Below, in pieces: positions 1-8,600 of a DNA stretch of 64,000 nt (positions are counted from its first letter, which is position 1; every line of letters begins with the position of its first letter). Source of the stretch: Sphingorhabdus sp. Alg231-15 (GTDB lineage Bacteria > Pseudomonadota > Alphaproteobacteria > Sphingomonadales > Sphingomonadaceae); assembly GCF_900149705.1 (NCBI RefSeq), contig NZ_LT703001.1, positions 2,108,001-2,172,000 on the forward strand, written 5' to 3'. The translations under genes and the position numbers were made by a program. A model generated the notes under the pieces. That model saw nothing but the letters and a program-made list of their open reading frames with translations, did no database searches and was not told the DNA's origin.

Positions 1-249
1 GCCCTGGGCTTTGACGCCGAAGAGCTGCCCAGCCTGTTCGACTGCCCCGATCTCAGCGTGACCCGCTGGGGTACTTTGCGAGTCGATCACAAGAGCATGA
101 TGACCAATCTCGACGGTGTTTTCGCGGCGGGAGATATTGTTCGCGGAGCAAGCCTTGTGGTATGGGGTATCCGGGACGGTCGCGATGTGACCGAGCATAT
201 GCACAAATTTTTGCGTGAAAAAGCAAAGGCGGAGAAACAGGCCGCTTAA
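1..249 (+). CDS. gltD: Glutamate synthase small subunit, C-terminal fragment
   Basis: The reading frame is open from base 1, so the N-terminus lies outside the window. The 82 residues visible end in the FAD-binding segment typical of GltD: TNLDGVFAAGDIVRGASL followed by a WGIRDGRD-like helix. GltD passes electrons from NADPH through FAD and Fe-S clusters to the large subunit, which makes glutamate from 2-oxoglutarate and glutamine. The partner gene gltB follows at 1219, separated by one unrelated secreted-protein gene. The identification rests on the C-terminal motif and on the context. Confidence 0.92.
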   Translation, partial: ALGFDAEELPSLFDCPDLSVTRWGTLRVDHKSMMTNLDGVFAAGDIVRGASLVVWGIRDGRDVTEHMHKFLREKAKAEKQAA

Positions 250-283
250 TCCCCTCTTTTGATCACTCAGTTCGGAGTACATA

Positions 284-1171
284 ATGAAAAATTTCTTTGC
301 GATTACCGTGAGTTCATTCGCCTTGGCCTTCAGTGTTCCTGCCGCCGCACAAGATACGGATGCAACGACAGCTGCCGCTGAAACCGAAGCACAGCCTATC
401 GATCCGGTGCGTTTGGAAGCCGCTAAGAAAACCGTCGACTATCTCTTTCCTCTCGGCACCTACGAGCGGATGATGAAGGGCACGATGGACCAGATGATGA
501 GTCAAATGATGGCTAGTATGGGCAATATGCGCATGGGTGATCTGGCCGGCGCTGGCGGTGTCTCTCGCGGTGATATCCCGGATGGACTAGGTGACAAGAC
601 ACTGGCCGAGATGGCAACCGAAATGGACCCGCACTACCAAGAGCGGACGCAAATCTCGACCAAGGTGATCATGGACGAAATGGTAGACCTGATGATCGGT
701 ATGGAGCCAGCGGTTCGCGGAGCGCTGACTAACATATATGCCCGCAAATTTTCCGTCGGCCAACTCACCGAAATGAACGGATTTTTCGCCACCGATACCG
801 GCAGCGCCTTCGCACGGGACTATATGATGGTCTTTGTCGATCCGGAAATGATGCAATCGATGATGACCATGGTCCCAGAGATGATGCAGGCGATGCCCGA
901 GATTATGAAGAAGGTCGAGGAAGCCACCGCCCATCTGCCATCCGTAAAGGTGACCGGGAACGACCCTTTCGGCTCTGTCGAGAATATTATCGAAAGCAGC
1001 GAAAATTCTGACGATGGAACAAATTGGGAAGACCCCGATAACTGGTCGGCTGAAGATCGGGAACTGGTCAACAAACTCAGTACCGATTCCGATACCGCGT
1101 TTGAAAAATATTATGAGGCGCTGGAACAGGCGCAAAAAAATGCCAAGGCAAAAATGGCTGAAAAGAAATAG
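284..1171 (+). CDS. Met-rich secreted DUF2059-like protein
   Basis: The 295-residue product has a clear Sec signal peptide (about residues 1-22, cut after AAA-Q). It is very rich in methionine, with MM pairs around residues 64-85 and again around 185-210. A region near residues 150-185 (YARKFSVGQLTEMNGFFAT) looks like the DUF2059 helix pattern, in which a residue pair before a short FY/FF stretch is conserved. The tail is acidic, then lysine-rich. GGAGT precedes the ATG. It lies between gltD and gltB and is probably co-transcribed with them. Function unknown; a periplasmic role, possibly metal or redox related because of the Met clusters, is speculation. Confidence 0.8.
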   Translation: MKNFFAITVSSFALAFSVPAAAQDTDATTAAAETEAQPIDPVRLEAAKKTVDYLFPLGTYERMMKGTMDQMMSQMMASMGNMRMGDLAGAGGVSRGDIPDGLGDKTLAEMATEMDPHYQERTQISTKVIMDEMVDLMIGMEPAVRGALTNIYARKFSVGQLTEMNGFFATDTGSAFARDYMMVFVDPEMMQSMMTMVPEMMQAMPEIMKKVEEATAHLPSVKVTGNDPFGSVENIIESSENSDDGTNWEDPDNWSAEDRELVNKLSTDSDTAFEKYYEALEQAQKNAKAKMAEKK

Positions 1172-1218
1172 ACCGCGACGTCGTTCCGGTTGTTTCCCTT
1201 AACTGAAGTGAAAAAATA

Positions 1219-4200
1219 ATGACATACTACCCAACGCCCGAGCACAAACGCCTTGCCGAAACCGGCATGTATCGGCCCGAATTTGAGTCCGATGCCTGCG
1301 GTGTCGGTCTGGTTGCGGCAACCGATGGCAAACCGTCACGGCGGGTCGTATCCTCGGCAATTGATGCATTGAAAGCGGTTTGGCATCGCGGAGCGGTAGA
1401 TGCCGATGGCATGACTGGTGACGGGGCCGGGTTGCATGTTGATTTGCCCGAGCGTTTCTTTGACGATGCGATTGCCGATAGCGGCCATAAAGTCATGCCT
1501 AACCGACTGGCCGTGGGCATGATTTTCCTGCCGCGCACGGACCTCAGTGCACAGGAAACCTGCCGGACAATTGTTGAAGCCGAGATTATCGAAGCGGGTT
1601 ACAAGATTTATGGCTGGCGGCAAGTGCCCGTCGACGTGTCCGTCATCGGTGTGAAGGCGCAAAATACCCGTCCGGAGATTGAGCAGATCATGATCGCCGG
1701 TCCGCTGCCGGATCGCCAGAGTGCACAGGAGTTTGAAAAAAACCTCTATCTCATTCGCCGTCGGATCGAGAAGAAGGTGGTAGCGGCACAAATTCACGAT
1801 TTCTATGTCTGCAGCCTGTCCTGTCGCTCGATCATCTATAAGGGTCTGTTCCTCGCGGAATCATTGTCCGTCTTTTATCCGGACCTGACCGACGAGCGTT
1901 TTGAAAGTCGCGTTGCGATCTTCCATCAGCGCTATTCGACCAATACATTCCCCCAATGGTGGCTGGCCCAGCCGTTCCGGACGCTTGCCCATAATGGTGA
2001 AGTCAACACGATCCGGGGCAATAAAAACTGGATGAAAAGTCACGAGATCAAAATGGCGAGCCTCGCTTTTGGTGATCATTCCGAAGATATCAAGCCCGTG
2101 ATCCCTGCTGGCGCTTCAGATACTGCTGCGCTGGATGCGGTGTTTGAAACCATCTGCCGCTCTGGCCGCGATGCACCGACGGCAAAGTTGATGCTCGTTC
2201 CCGAAGCTTGGCAGAATGAAGCGGAGATGCCCGCTAATCACAAAGCCATGTATGAATATATGGCAAGTGTCATGGAGCCATGGGATGGTCCAGCGGCGCT
2301 GGCCATGACCGATGGCCGATGGGCAGTGGCTGGAGTGGATCGCAATGCGCTGCGACCACTGCGCTACAATAAAACTTCTGATAATCTGCTGATCATTGGA
2401 TCGGAAACCGGTATGGTTGTCGTCCCCGAAAGCCAGATTATCGACAAGGGTCGCCTTGGCCCGGGCCAGATGATCGCGGTCGATCTGGATGAAGGTATTG
2501 TCTTCACTGACAAGGCCATCAAGGATCAAATCGCGTCCGAAGAACCTTATGCCGAGCTGGTGAAGGGTTTTCAGACCATGGATGACCTGCCCCCGGCACC
2601 GGCCAATGCAGGTATGAATTTCTCCAAGGAAGAACTCATCCGCCGCCAGACTGCTGCCGGCCATACGCTTGAGGATATGGAAGTCATCCTTGCGCCGATG
2701 GTTGAAGATGCCAAAGAAGCTATCGGTTCCATGGGTGACGACACACCGCTTGCGGTGATCAGTCTGAAACCGCGCCAAGTCAGTCATTTTTTTCGGCAGA
2801 ATTTTTCGCAAGTTACCAACCCGCCGATCGACAGCTTGCGCGAGCGCCATGTGATGAGCCTGCGCACGCGTTTTTCAAATCTTGCCAACATATTGGAGAA
2901 GGACAGCCAGAACGAAAATGTTCTGGTGCTCGACAGTCCGGTTTTGAGCTGTGGTGCCTGGGAACGGCTGAAAGACAGTTTCGGTGACGCCGTCGCGGTG
3001 ATTGATTGCACCATGTCAACAACCGGAGGCGCGATTACACTGCGCGATGCACTGGCACGGATTCGTGATGAAGCCGAACAGGCCGTGCGTCAGGGAAAGA
3101 CTGAGATTTTCCTGACGGACGACAATATTGATGAAGACAATATGGCCATTTCAATGGTTATCGCAACCGCCGCTGTGCACACCCATCTGGTGCGCAAAGG
3201 TCTGCGCGCTTATGCTTCGGTCAATGTACGGGCTGCCGAATGTCTCGATACCCATTGCTATGCCGTTCTCATCGGTGTCGGTGCGACCACGGTCAATGCC
3301 TATCTGTCTGAAGCGGCCATTGCAGACCGTCATGCGCGCGGACTGTTTGACGGGCTGACGCTCGACGAGTGCATCGCCCGCCACAAAAAGGCTGTCGACG
3401 AAGGCTTGCTGAAGATCATGTCGAAAATGGGCATTGCGGTAATTTCCAGTTATCGCGGCGGTTATAATTTTGAAGCCGTGGGTCTGTCGCGCGCGTTGTG
3501 CAATGACCTGTTCCCCGGCATGCCGACGAAAATATCCGGCGAAGGCTATGCATCGCTGTTTATCAATGCGCAGGAAAAACATGAGGCCGCTTTTGAGGCG
3601 GCCGTGGTGCGCCTGCCGGTAGGCGGATTCTACAAGCAGCGCGATGGCGGCGAAGCCCATGCCTATAGCGCCCATCTGATGCACTTGCTGCAAAGCGCGG
3701 TGGCGCATGACAGCTACTCTTCCTACCTGCAGTTTTCGCAAGGTGTTCGTGAACTGGAACCGGTTTATCTGCGCGACCTGATGGAATTTAACTACGCGCC
3801 GGAACCAATTCCGATCGATGAGGTTGAGGCGATTACCGAAATTCGCAAACGTTTCAACACACCCGGAATGTCTCTTGGCGCGCTCAGCCCGGAAGCCCAT
3901 GAAACGCTTGCTATTGCGATGAACCGTATCGGTGCGAAATCCGTATCCGGAGAAGGCGGGGAAGAGAAACGCCGCTATACGCCATTTGAGAATGGCGACA
4001 ATGCCTCCAGTCCGATCAAGCAAGTCGCGTCAGGCCGCTTTGGTGTAACAGCGGAATATCTGGGTGCCTGTGAAGAGGTTGAGATCAAGGTGGCGCAGGG
4101 TGCCAAGCCTGGAGAAGGCGGCCAATTGCCAGGATTCAAGGTCACCGAATTTATCGCCAAGCTGCGTCATTCGACACCGGGTGTCACGCTGATCAGCCCT

Positions 4201-5742
4201 CCACCGCATCATGACATCTATTCGATCGAAGATCTCGCCCAGCTGATCTATGATCTCAAGCAAATCAATCCAAAAGCGCGGGTTTGCGTCAAGCTGGTAT
4301 CTGCTGCCGGCATCGGGACAATCGCAGCGGGCGTTGCCAAGGCCCATGCTGATGTCATTCTGATTTCCGGTAATACCGGCGGGACCGGCGCATCGCCGCA
4401 AACGAGTATCAAATTTGCCGGCACGCCTTGGGAAATGGGCCTGACCGAAGCCAACCAGGTGCTAACCCTCAACGGTCTGCGGCACCGCGTGAAATTGCGC
4501 ACCGACGGCGGCCTGAAAACCGGACGCGATATTGTGATCGCCGCAATTCTGGGCGCGGAGGAATTTGGTCTTGGAACGCTGAGCCTCGTCGCCATGGGCT
4601 GCATCATGGTCCGGCAATGCCACAGCAATACCTGTCCGGTCGGCGTCTGTGTGCAGGATGAAAAACTGCGCGAGAAGTTTACCGGCACACCGGAAAAAGT
4701 AATCAATCTGATGACCTATATGGCCGAAGAAGTGCGCGAGATACTGGCACGCCTTGGCTACCGGTCGCTCGAGGAAGTCATCGGCCGCACCGAATTGCTG
4801 CGTCAGGTTAGCCGCGGGGCCGAGCATCTTGATGATCTCGACCTGAACCCGATCCTTGCGAAAGTGGACGCGCCCGATACCGAGCGTACGTTCAACCTGC
4901 CTACCCATCGCAATGAAGTGCCGGACAGTCTCGATGCACAGATGATCGCGGATGCGCAGCCGGTATTTGAACGGCGTGAAAAGATGCAGCTCACTTATAC
5001 GGTGCGCAATACTCACCGTGCGGTTGGCACGAGATTCTCGGCAGAGGTTACGGCCAGATATGGCATGACCGCGCTAAACGAGGATCATGTCCATGTCCGT
5101 CTGCGCGGCAGTGCCGGGCAATCTCTGGGTGCGTTCCTGTGCCAGGGTATCACCCTGGAAGTCTTTGGCGATGCCAATGACTATGTCGGCAAAGGCCTGT
5201 CTGGCGGCAAGATTGTCGTTCGTCCGATGGTCAGCTCCCCACTGGATTCAAAGGACAATACGATTATCGGGAACACCGTGCTTTATGGCGCGACCTCCGG
5301 CCAGCTTTTTGCGGCCGGTCAGGCCGGCGAGCGGTTTGCTGTCCGCAATTCCGGCGCTGATGTTGTCGTCGAAGGCTGCGGCGCCAATGGCTGTGAGTAC
5401 ATGACCGGCGGCAATGCCGTGATCCTTGGTGCGGTTGGCAATAATTTCGGTGCGGGCATGACCGGGGGCATGGCCTTCATCCTCGATCTCGACCGCGACT
5501 TCGAAAAGCACGCCAATCCCGAAAGCATCATCTGGCAGCGGCTCGACAGTGACTATTGGGAACAGCATCTCAAATCCCTGATCGAAGCGCATCATCGGAC
5601 CACGGACAGCAATTGGTCCGAGACAATTTTGCGCGACTGGGATCGCTGGCGGACTCGCTTCTGGCAGGTTTGTCCAAAGGAAATGGTCGATCGGTTGGAT
5701 CATCCGCTATCAGATGGGGATGCTGTCGTTGCGGCGGAGTAA
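1219..5742 (+). CDS. gltB: Glutamate synthase large subunit
   Basis: Full-length GltB of 1507 residues. The N-terminal class II glutaminase domain should begin at Cys27 (DACGVGLVAA) after removal of a short propeptide; this Cys is the nucleophile releasing ammonia from glutamine. The central and FMN-binding synthase domains follow. The 3Fe-4S ligands are Cys1128, Cys1134 and Cys1139 (CIMVRQCHSNTCPVGVC). The C-terminus is the GXGXG beta-helix domain. With GltD it forms the NADPH-dependent enzyme that assimilates ammonia in the cytoplasm. The gene is preceded by a weak Shine-Dalgarno and follows the Met-rich protein gene by 47 bases. Confidence 0.98.
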   Translation: MTYYPTPEHKRLAETGMYRPEFESDACGVGLVAATDGKPSRRVVSSAIDALKAVWHRGAVDADGMTGDGAGLHVDLPERFFDDAIADSGHKVMPNRLAVGMIFLPRTDLSAQETCRTIVEAEIIEAGYKIYGWRQVPVDVSVIGVKAQNTRPEIEQIMIAGPLPDRQSAQEFEKNLYLIRRRIEKKVVAAQIHDFYVCSLSCRSIIYKGLFLAESLSVFYPDLTDERFESRVAIFHQRYSTNTFPQWWLAQPFRTLAHNGEVNTIRGNKNWMKSHEIKMASLAFGDHSEDIKPVIPAGASDTAALDAVFETICRSGRDAPTAKLMLVPEAWQNEAEMPANHKAMYEYMASVMEPWDGPAALAMTDGRWAVAGVDRNALRPLRYNKTSDNLLIIGSETGMVVVPESQIIDKGRLGPGQMIAVDLDEGIVFTDKAIKDQIASEEPYAELVKGFQTMDDLPPAPANAGMNFSKEELIRRQTAAGHTLEDMEVILAPMVEDAKEAIGSMGDDTPLAVISLKPRQVSHFFRQNFSQVTNPPIDSLRERHVMSLRTRFSNLANILEKDSQNENVLVLDSPVLSCGAWERLKDSFGDAVAVIDCTMSTTGGAITLRDALARIRDEAEQAVRQGKTEIFLTDDNIDEDNMAISMVIATAAVHTHLVRKGLRAYASVNVRAAECLDTHCYAVLIGVGATTVNAYLSEAAIADRHARGLFDGLTLDECIARHKKAVDEGLLKIMSKMGIAVISSYRGGYNFEAVGLSRALCNDLFPGMPTKISGEGYASLFINAQEKHEAAFEAAVVRLPVGGFYKQRDGGEAHAYSAHLMHLLQSAVAHDSYSSYLQFSQGVRELEPVYLRDLMEFNYAPEPIPIDEVEAITEIRKRFNTPGMSLGALSPEAHETLAIAMNRIGAKSVSGEGGEEKRRYTPFENGDNASSPIKQVASGRFGVTAEYLGACEEVEIKVAQGAKPGEGGQLPGFKVTEFIAKLRHSTPGVTLISPPPHHDIYSIEDLAQLIYDLKQINPKARVCVKLVSAAGIGTIAAGVAKAHADVILISGNTGGTGASPQTSIKFAGTPWEMGLTEANQVLTLNGLRHRVKLRTDGGLKTGRDIVIAAILGAEEFGLGTLSLVAMGCIMVRQCHSNTCPVGVCVQDEKLREKFTGTPEKVINLMTYMAEEVREILARLGYRSLEEVIGRTELLRQVSRGAEHLDDLDLNPILAKVDAPDTERTFNLPTHRNEVPDSLDAQMIADAQPVFERREKMQLTYTVRNTHRAVGTRFSAEVTARYGMTALNEDHVHVRLRGSAGQSLGAFLCQGITLEVFGDANDYVGKGLSGGKIVVRPMVSSPLDSKDNTIIGNTVLYGATSGQLFAAGQAGERFAVRNSGADVVVEGCGANGCEYMTGGNAVILGAVGNNFGAGMTGGMAFILDLDRDFEKHANPESIIWQRLDSDYWEQHLKSLIEAHHRTTDSNWSETILRDWDRWRTRFWQVCPKEMVDRLDHPLSDGDAVVAAE

Positions 5743-5752
5743 ATAGTCTGAA

Positions 5753-6277
5753 ATGATGCCTGTATCAGATTTTGTTGTTGAAAACCTCACAGCAGCTAAT
5801 GCTGATGATATCCTCGATATCTATCAGCAAGGCATGGATACCGGTCACGCAACATTTCAAGAGCGAGCTCCCAGCTGGGATCAGTGGAACGAGAGTCATC
5901 TGCAAACGCCCCGTCTCGGTGCTTTTGTAAACACAGAGCTGGCAGGTTGGGCGGCGTTAAGTCCCACCTCATCACGCTGCGTCTACGCGGGAGTTGCTGA
6001 AGAAAGCGTCTATATCAGTACAAAGTTCAAGGGCATGGGGATTGGCCTGGCGCTTCTGCAGGCGATCATCTCTGCTTCCGAAGAGCAAGGCATATGGACA
6101 CTGACCGCAGGGATTTTTCCTGAGAATGAAGCAAGCATAAGCCTGCATAAAAAGGCGGGTTTCAAAGTCTTGGGTCGTCGGAACCGGATCGGTAAAATGG
6201 GCTTTGGTTCTTTGGCTGGCCAATGGCGCGACGTGATATCTTTGGAGCGGCGTAGCGACCACCCGAGATTTGACTAA
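5753..6277 (+). CDS. GNAT family N-acetyltransferase (phosphinothricin acetyltransferase-like)
   Basis: A 174-residue single GNAT domain. The acetyl-CoA pyrophosphate loop is visible as FKGMGIGLALLQAII (about residues 90-105), and the C-terminal part TAGIFPENEASISLHKKAGF matches the PAT/bar-like subgroup that acetylates small amines or amino-acid analogues. Two ATG codons stand next to each other at 5753 and 5756 and either could start the protein. It follows gltB by 10 bases and may be read through from it. The substrate cannot be told from sequence. Confidence 0.85.
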   Translation: MMPVSDFVVENLTAANADDILDIYQQGMDTGHATFQERAPSWDQWNESHLQTPRLGAFVNTELAGWAALSPTSSRCVYAGVAEESVYISTKFKGMGIGLALLQAIISASEEQGIWTLTAGIFPENEASISLHKKAGFKVLGRRNRIGKMGFGSLAGQWRDVISLERRSDHPRFD

Positions 6278-6340
6278 CCCAAAACATTGCAAGCCCCACC
6301 CCTATGTTCTTGTTTTGATCTTGTCTTCTGCTATGCTTGA

Positions 6341-6784
6341 TTGATGACAGATCGGCGCGATGTAGTGGCGGGGATAGGCCTGCTTGGGCTTACCGGCCTT
6401 GTCTCCTGCACACCGAAATCTGCTTCTCCATCAAGAGGAACCCACGTCATGCCCAAAATCACGCCCAATTATATGGAAATGAAAGCAACCAATCTCGGTG
6501 CGAGCAAGGCCTTTTACGAAAAGGCCTTTGGCTTTGCCTTTACCGATTATGGTCCCGAATATGCCGCAGTCGAAGGCGGGCCGGTGCAAATTGGGCTGGC
6601 GACCGGTGAAGAGCCTGCCGCGCCGATGCCGACATTTGAAAGTGATGATTTGGAAGCGGCGCTGGCGCAGGTGAAAGCGGCCGGCGGCAAAATTGTTCAA
6701 GAGATTTTTGCCTATCCCGGTGGCCGACGTTTTGAATGTCTTGATCCTTCCGGGAACCGTCTGGCCATCTATAAACCGGGTTGA
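6341..6784 (+). CDS. VOC (glyoxalase/bleomycin-resistance fold) protein with possible Tat-lipoprotein leader
   Basis: Residues about 37-147 form one VOC domain (MPKITPNYMEMK, then a FYEKAFGFAF helix, ending in FECLDPSGNRLAIYKPG). The upstream in-frame stretch carries a twin arginine (TDRRDVVAG), a hydrophobic run and a lipobox-like LVSC. The long form must start at TTG 6341 or ATG 6344 with no good Shine-Dalgarno. An internal ATG at 6449 has AAGAGGA nine bases upstream and would give a plain cytoplasmic protein of 111 residues. The substrate is unknown. The start choice is unresolved; the domain call is firm. Confidence 0.8.
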   Translation: MMTDRRDVVAGIGLLGLTGLVSCTPKSASPSRGTHVMPKITPNYMEMKATNLGASKAFYEKAFGFAFTDYGPEYAAVEGGPVQIGLATGEEPAAPMPTFESDDLEAALAQVKAAGGKIVQEIFAYPGGRRFECLDPSGNRLAIYKPG

Positions 6785-6871
6785 ACCTGCTAGCTTTTTG
6801 CGGAGTTACAACTGTTTACATTGGCCGTCCATTGGATCCCCCTGGGTTCAGCTTTGGCTCAGATGCAGGCT

Positions 6872-6888
6872 GTTAGACGGAGTCTAAC
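6872..6888. promoter_or_regulatory. Perfect inverted repeat, operator candidate
   Basis: GTTAGAC-GGA-GTCTAAC is a perfect 7-bp inverted repeat with a 3-base spacer. It lies 22 bases before the ATG of the secreted protein gene at 6911 and next to its AGGAGG. Size and symmetry suit a dimeric repressor site (TetR-like spacing), but it could also be a small hairpin in the leader. No regulator gene is adjacent. Confidence 0.4.
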
Positions 6889-6910
6889 GATAATTATCCA
6901 GGAGGCTCTT

Positions 6911-7348
6911 ATGCGACATTTTCTTGCCCTTCCCCTTTTAGCAGTATCGCTGAGTCTTGCCGCACCGGCCTCCGCCCAAGATCAGGCATCTGAATCAGAA
7001 ATGATTGAGAAGTTCAATGATCCAGCGTTTCAGGACAATATGGTGTCGGTAATGTCTGGCTTCATGACCGCGATGATGGACCTCCCTATCGGCCAATTTG
7101 CGGCTGCGATGGAGAAAGCCGTGCCCGAAGGCATGGATGACCAAGAGGCATTTTCCCGCATCGATCCTGACGCGACATTGGGTGATCTCGCCGCACGCGA
7201 CAATCCCAATTTCAATGCAGAGATGGAAGACAAGATGCGGAAAGGCACAGCCATGATGGGTATCATGGCGAGCGAATTTGGCGCATTGCTTCCCCAGCTC
7301 AAAGCCATGGGTGAAAGAATGAAACGCCGAATGGAGGATGTCGAATAG
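6911..7348 (+). CDS. Small Met-rich secreted protein of unknown function
   Basis: I chose the ATG at 6911 because AGGAGG ends five bases upstream and a signal peptide starts exactly there (MRHFLALPLLAVSLSLAAPASAQ). The 145-residue protein is helical by appearance and rich in Met, especially MSGFMTAMMD and MKRRM near the ends. In composition and in the phrases GDLAARDNP and MGIMASEFGALLPQL it resembles a shortened version of the secreted protein encoded at 284-1171. It is probably periplasmic. Function unknown. Confidence 0.75.
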   Translation: MRHFLALPLLAVSLSLAAPASAQDQASESEMIEKFNDPAFQDNMVSVMSGFMTAMMDLPIGQFAAAMEKAVPEGMDDQEAFSRIDPDATLGDLAARDNPNFNAEMEDKMRKGTAMMGIMASEFGALLPQLKAMGERMKRRMEDVE

Positions 7349-7448
7349 GGCCTCGCGCTAGCCCATTTCATGTCAGCTGACCGTCTATTGACGGTTTAAC
7401 GCATCAAGCCCCTTCCCCCACGACACAAACCCGATTAACAGCAACAAT

Positions 7449-8120
7449 ATGTGGCAGTTATTCCAATTTCCTCTTTGTCCGTTTTCGCGCAAAGTTCGCC
7501 TGCTTATGGGCGAAAAATCGGTCGGCTATGAGCTCGTCCGCGAATCGCCATGGGAACAGCGTGACCAGTTTCTCGATATGAACCCGGCAGGCCGCACACC
7601 GGTCATGCGGCATGATCAGCGGGACATTATTCTCATCGATAGCGTCGCAATCTGCGAATATATTGAAGAAACGGTCGAAAAGACGCCGATGATCAACGGA
7701 ACCGCCACCAACCGGGCCGAGATCCGCCGGCTCGTTGCCTGGTTCGACGAGCAATTTTACGGAGATGTAACCGCACCGCTGCTTTATGAACGCATGCACA
7801 AGCGCATTGTTCATCGTCAGCCACCTGATGCCAAGGTGCTGCGCGAAGCCATGCGGCGGGCCAATGTGCATCTCGATTATATCGATTATCTAATCGACCA
7901 TCGCAGCTGGCTCGCTGGCGCGACCATGAGTCTGGCTGACTTGACCGCAGCAGCACAAATATCGGTCGCGGATTATCTCGGCGGGATAGACTGGGCCGGG
8001 CATCAACAAACCAAAGCCTGGTATGCGATGTTCAAATCGCGGCCCTCTTTCCGGCCACTATTGTCGGAACGCATGGAAGTCATCAGCCCTCCGGCTCACT
8101 ATGAGAAGGTGGACTTTTAA
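7449..8120 (+). CDS. Glutathione S-transferase family protein
   Basis: A 223-residue two-domain GST. The thioredoxin-fold N-terminus contains CPFSRKVRLLMGEK, so the usual catalytic position is a Cys (Cys10), as in beta/omega or glutaredoxin-like classes. NPAGRTPVM supplies the cis-Pro and ILIDSVAICEYIEE the glutathione gamma-glutamyl contact. The helical C-terminal domain ends with SLADLTAAAQISVADYL. The stop codon overlaps the start of the DUF3224 gene (TAATG), so the two are probably co-transcribed. The substrate is unknown. Confidence 0.9.
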   Translation: MWQLFQFPLCPFSRKVRLLMGEKSVGYELVRESPWEQRDQFLDMNPAGRTPVMRHDQRDIILIDSVAICEYIEETVEKTPMINGTATNRAEIRRLVAWFDEQFYGDVTAPLLYERMHKRIVHRQPPDAKVLREAMRRANVHLDYIDYLIDHRSWLAGATMSLADLTAAAQISVADYLGGIDWAGHQQTKAWYAMFKSRPSFRPLLSERMEVISPPAHYEKVDF

Positions 8121-8584
8121 TGCCACTCGGACGGCACCTGATTGCCATGTCAGCGGTCTTGTGCCTTTCAAGTCCGGCAATCGCAAAGGATGCAACAATG
8201 ATAAAAGCCAGTGGCGCGTTTGAAGTCGAGTTGAAACCAGTATCAGGCGAAGGCGAGAGCCCGGCCCGTATGGCTTTGACCAAAAGCTTCACCGGTGACT
8301 TTGTAGGAACCAGCACTGGCCAGATGATGGCTGGCGGCAATGAAGCCACCGGCGCACGTGTCTATGTCGCATTGGAAACCATCACGGGCTCGCTCAACGG
8401 CAAACAGGGCAGTTTCATCGTTACCCATCGTGGAACCATGACCAAAGATAGTCAGGATCTGACTATCATTATCGTGCCCGATAGCGGAACCGGCGCACTT
8501 AGTGGGATAAGCGGAACCATGGACATCCAAAATGTCGATGGAAATCATAGCTACACGATTGACTATAGTTTGCCGGAAGGCTGA
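8120..8584 (+). CDS. DUF3224 domain protein with signal peptide
   Basis: A 154-residue protein. The first ~22 residues form a Sec signal (LIAMSAVLCLSSPAIA-K). The mature part matches the DUF3224 pattern through its whole length: GAFEVELKPV at the start, LTKSFTGDFVGTSTGQMM, YVALETITGSLNGKQGSF, and a final SGTGALSGISGT then a DGNHSYTIDYSL strand. This is a beta-barrel family of about 130 residues with no assigned role. Most family members lack a signal peptide, so export is a point of difference. It is translationally coupled to the preceding GST. Confidence 0.85.
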   Translation: MPLGRHLIAMSAVLCLSSPAIAKDATMIKASGAFEVELKPVSGEGESPARMALTKSFTGDFVGTSTGQMMAGGNEATGARVYVALETITGSLNGKQGSFIVTHRGTMTKDSQDLTIIIVPDSGTGALSGISGTMDIQNVDGNHSYTIDYSLPEG

Positions 8585-8600
8585 CTATTCGCCGACAATC

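Noticed and set aside
2116-4023. Long minus-strand open frames (244 and 290 codons) inside gltB
   Set aside because: They lie wholly antisense to an unmistakable gltB, have no ribosome-binding site, and their translations show no family pattern.
7380-7395. Stem ACCGTC-TATT-GACGGT after the Met-rich secreted gene as a terminator
   Set aside because: The stem is only 6 bp and is followed by TTAACG rather than a T-run; it may be fortuitous.
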